Source: an uncultured Bacteroidales bacterium
GTDB lineage: Bacteria; Bacteroidota; Bacteroidia; Bacteroidales; Bacteroidaceae
NCBI GenBank assembly: GCA_902800305.1
Contig: CADCDP010000020.1
Span: 16,139-80,138 of the forward strand
Reading direction: 5' to 3'
DNA length: 64,000 nt
Positions 62,056 to 64,000 of this stretch are shown here, piece by piece; within the stretch, counting starts at the first letter, position 1, and each line of letters starts with the position of its first letter. Under the pieces are notes generated by a model. That model searched no databases. It worked only from the letters and a program-made list of their open reading frames with translations, and was not told where the DNA came from. Position numbers and translations under genes: made by a program.

Positions 62056-62757
62056 ATGGTTTATTCAAAAGAAGTACAGGAAATGTGCTGTGTAGCCAAA
62101 GGCCCTAATCACGGACCGGCTCCTATCCCCGAAGAGGGAAAGTGGATTCAGGCAAAGGAGATTAAGGACATCTCTGGCATGACACACGGTATTGGCTGGT
62201 GTGCTCCACAGCAGGGTTGCTGTAAGCTGTCTCTCAATGTGAAGGAAGGTATCATCGAGGAGTGTCTCGTTGAGACCATCGGTTGCTCTGGTATGACTCA
62301 CTCTGCTGCTATGGCATCGGAGATTCTCCCAGGCAAGACTATCCTTGAGGCACTCAACACCGACCTCGTTTGCGACGCTATCAACACAGCTATGCGCGAA
62401 CTCTTCCTCCAGATTGTTTACGGTCGTACTCAGTCCGCTTTCTCTGAGGGCGGTCTCGTGATTGGCGCAGGTCTCGAAGACCTTGGCAAGGGACTCGTTT
62501 CTCAGTGCGGTACACTCTACGGCACCAAGGTGAAGGGCACTCGCTACCTTCAGCTCACTGAGGGTTACATCACTAAGATGTTCCTCGACGAGGACAACGA
62601 GGTGTGCGGTTACGAGTATGTTCACATGGGCAAGTTCATGGAGGCTGTCAAGAAGGGCATGGACGCTAATGAGGCACTCAAGAGCGTCACTGGCACTTAC
62701 GGTCGCACAAAGCCAGAACAGGGAGTTGTTAAATCTATTGACCCACGTAAAGAATAA
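62056..62757 (+). CDS. NifU-N-like iron-sulfur scaffold-type protein paired with GGGtGRT
   Basis: 233 residues, no signal peptide. The middle part IIEECLVETIGCSGMTHSAAMASEILPGKTILEAL follows the IscU/NifU N-terminal pattern, where a Cys in GC.. and the G-K-T helix shape the cluster site. Extra Cys pairs stand at MCCVAK and CAPQQGCCKL. It is probably a cluster-binding partner of the next protein rather than a general scaffold, as the two genes are regularly neighbours in anaerobes. Codons are strongly biased to C/T-ending forms, suggesting high expression. The gap to the next gene is 18 bases with AAAGGAGG inside. Confidence 0.8.
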   Translation: MVYSKEVQEMCCVAKGPNHGPAPIPEEGKWIQAKEIKDISGMTHGIGWCAPQQGCCKLSLNVKEGIIEECLVETIGCSGMTHSAAMASEILPGKTILEALNTDLVCDAINTAMRELFLQIVYGRTQSAFSEGGLVIGAGLEDLGKGLVSQCGTLYGTKVKGTRYLQLTEGYITKMFLDEDNEVCGYEYVHMGKFMEAVKKGMDANEALKSVTGTYGRTKPEQGVVKSIDPRKE

Positions 62758-62775
62758 TAAAGGAGGAAACAGACT

Positions 62776-63786
62776 ATGATTAGAGAAGTGAAATTCGAAT
62801 CACAAGACCGTCGCATGAAGCAGATTTTGGCTGCTTTGAACGAGAACGGCATTTCCTCTATCGAAGAGGCAAACGAAATCTGCGAGAAGGCAGGTCTCGA
62901 CCCCTACATGACTTGTGAAGAAACACAGCGCATCTGCTTCGAGAACGCTAAGTGGGCTTACGTGGTAGGTTCTGCTATCGCTATCAAGAAGGGCTGCAAG
63001 AACGCTGCTGACGCTGCCGAGGCTATCGGCATCGGTCTCCAGGCATTCTGCATTCCTGGTTCTGTGGCTGACGACCGCAAAGTGGGTATCGGTCACGGTA
63101 ACCTCGCTGCCCGTCTGCTCCGCGAGGAGACAGAGTGCTTTGCCTTCCTTGCAGGTCACGAGTCATTCGCTGCTGCAGAAGGTGCCATCAAGATTGCTGA
63201 GATGGCCAACAAGGTGCGCAAGAAGCCACTCCGTTGCATCCTCAACGGTCTTGGCAAGGACGCTGCCATGATTATCTCTCGTATCAACGGCTTCACATAC
63301 GTGCAGACTCAGTTCGACTACTTCACTGGCGAGCTGAAAGTGGTGAAGACCAAGGCTTACTCTGACGGTCCTCGTGCCAAGGTGAACTGCTACGGCGCTG
63401 ACGACGTTCGTGAGGGTGTTGCCATCCTTTGGAAGGAGAATGTCGATGTTTCCATCACAGGTAACTCGACCAACCCAACTCGTTTCCAGCACCCAGTAGC
63501 TGGTACATACAAGAAGGAGCGCGTGCTGGCTGGCAAGCCTTACTTCTCAGTAGCTTCTGGTGGTGGTACAGGTCGTACACTCCACCCAGACAACATGGCT
63601 GCAGGTCCTGCCTCTTACGGTATGACCGACACTCTTGGCCGTATGCACTCTGACGCTCAGTTCGCAGGTTCTTCTTCAGTTCCTGCTCACGTTGAGATGA
63701 TGGGCTTCCTCGGTATTGGTAACAACCCAATGGTAGGTTGCACCGTTGCTTGTGCCGTGAATGTGGCACTCGCCCTGAACAAGTAA
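62776..63786 (+). CDS. GGGtGRT protein
   Basis: 336 residues, cytoplasmic. The family-naming motif is in SVASGGGTGRTLHPDNMA (about residues 255-272). Further notable stretches are VGIGHGNLAARLLREETECFAFLAGHESFAAAEGA and GNNPMVGCTVACAVNVALALNK with two Cys near the end; six other Cys are spread along the chain. No biochemical function is established for the family to my knowledge. The fixed pairing with a NifU-like protein suggests an iron-sulfur or redox role. A strong Shine-Dalgarno sequence (AAAGGAGG at 62759-62766) precedes the ATG, unusual in this phylum, and agrees with high expression. Confidence 0.85.
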   Translation: MIREVKFESQDRRMKQILAALNENGISSIEEANEICEKAGLDPYMTCEETQRICFENAKWAYVVGSAIAIKKGCKNAADAAEAIGIGLQAFCIPGSVADDRKVGIGHGNLAARLLREETECFAFLAGHESFAAAEGAIKIAEMANKVRKKPLRCILNGLGKDAAMIISRINGFTYVQTQFDYFTGELKVVKTKAYSDGPRAKVNCYGADDVREGVAILWKENVDVSITGNSTNPTRFQHPVAGTYKKERVLAGKPYFSVASGGGTGRTLHPDNMAAGPASYGMTDTLGRMHSDAQFAGSSSVPAHVEMMGFLGIGNNPMVGCTVACAVNVALALNK

Positions 63787-63815
63787 ATCTTCATTTTAAT
63801 TTTTGTTTTATATTG

Positions 63816-63847
63816 GAGAGGCTCGCGTCGTGATGGACGCGGGTCTC
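63816..63847 (+). terminator. Probable terminator of the GGGtGRT operon
   Basis: GAGA..CGCGTC pairs with GACGCG..TCTC around GTGATG (63816-63847) with a small internal mismatch. The following bases are only moderately T-rich. No gene is evident from here to the window end. Confidence 0.55.
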
Positions 63848-64000
63848 TATTTGTTGTTGGATGTTCGGAGAAAGTTGGCTTTTGTGGAAACCTCTCCTTA
63901 ACCCAAAATCCGCAGAAGTTTTTTTAATGCGTAATATTGGGACATGAACGCAATGGATTGCCTTCACAACTACAGTAAGTAAAAATGTTTTACAAGACGT

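Overview
The window looks like a chromosomal piece of a gut- or oral-type Bacteroidales, most likely Prevotellaceae (Prevotella/Segatella-like). The evidence is the many Bacteroidota promoters (TTTG, about 20 bp, TAnnTTTG) and a set of families typical of that phylum: T9SS plug-like DUF5103, DUF3256, a GIN-domain lipoprotein, a DUF5112/5113-type double sensor, split MacB, GH97 and GH127/146, a GGGtGRT protein and archaeal-type ProRS. No tRNA, transposase, integrase or CRISPR array was seen.

Layout. 1-2.4 kb: 3'-truncated methylmalonyl-CoA mutase small subunit and an N-carbamoylputrescine amidase-like enzyme. 2.8-7.2 kb: a translationally coupled sensory operon of a periplasmic binding protein, a Cache-HAMP protein with a dead, ATPase-less kinase tail, and its intact histidine-kinase paralogue. 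7.3-14.4 kb: aminotransferase, LolC/E-like permease, valS, GNAT acetyltransferase and papain-like peptidase. 14.4-18.5 kb: RNase Z and an AddB-like nuclease on the minus strand. 18.5-22.1 kb: an accessory stretch with an MntA-like antitoxin, a decayed hepT, a gene broken by a 5-bp tandem duplication, an AT-rich dockerin/repeat chimera, and a cohesin-like/dockerin protein. 22.3-28.2 kb: a 1418-residue double sensor kinase, its response regulator and a membrane protein. 28.1-38.1 kb (minus strand): nth, rplU-rpmA, clpC, a serine peptidase, proS, a FadL-like porin and a W/Y/G-rich secreted protein. 38.4-46.1 kb: a GH127/146 glycosidase, a GIN lipoprotein, slyD-aroC-ssb-kdsA and luxS. 46.3-57.8 kb: a nine-gene minus-strand run, TolC-MacA-MacB(ATPase)-MacB(permease)-DUF3256-DUF5103-amidase/xanthan-lyase-like-small protein-YgiQ. 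57.9-58.4 kb: RNase P RNA. 58.4-61.9 kb: GH97 and a DUF6055-like metalloprotease. 62.0-63.8 kb: the NifU-like/GGGtGRT pair.

The most unusual theme is a genome-wide style of short tandem repeats with strict 7-, 8- or 9-bp periods. Each locus uses its own motif. They sit between genes (8572, 9902, 22228, 33694, 44336, 48471), inside the addB coding sequence (16989, 17637) and inside the RNase P RNA gene (57952). This resembles the heptanucleotide STRRs of cyanobacteria. Longer arrays (21 bp at 18667, 23/46 bp at 45357) and a 110-bp element with inverted ends inserted in frame in a sensor kinase gene add to the picture. Other strong points are the pseudokinase/kinase pair, the toxin decay at hepT, and the conserved but functionally undefined NifU-like/GGGtGRT pair.
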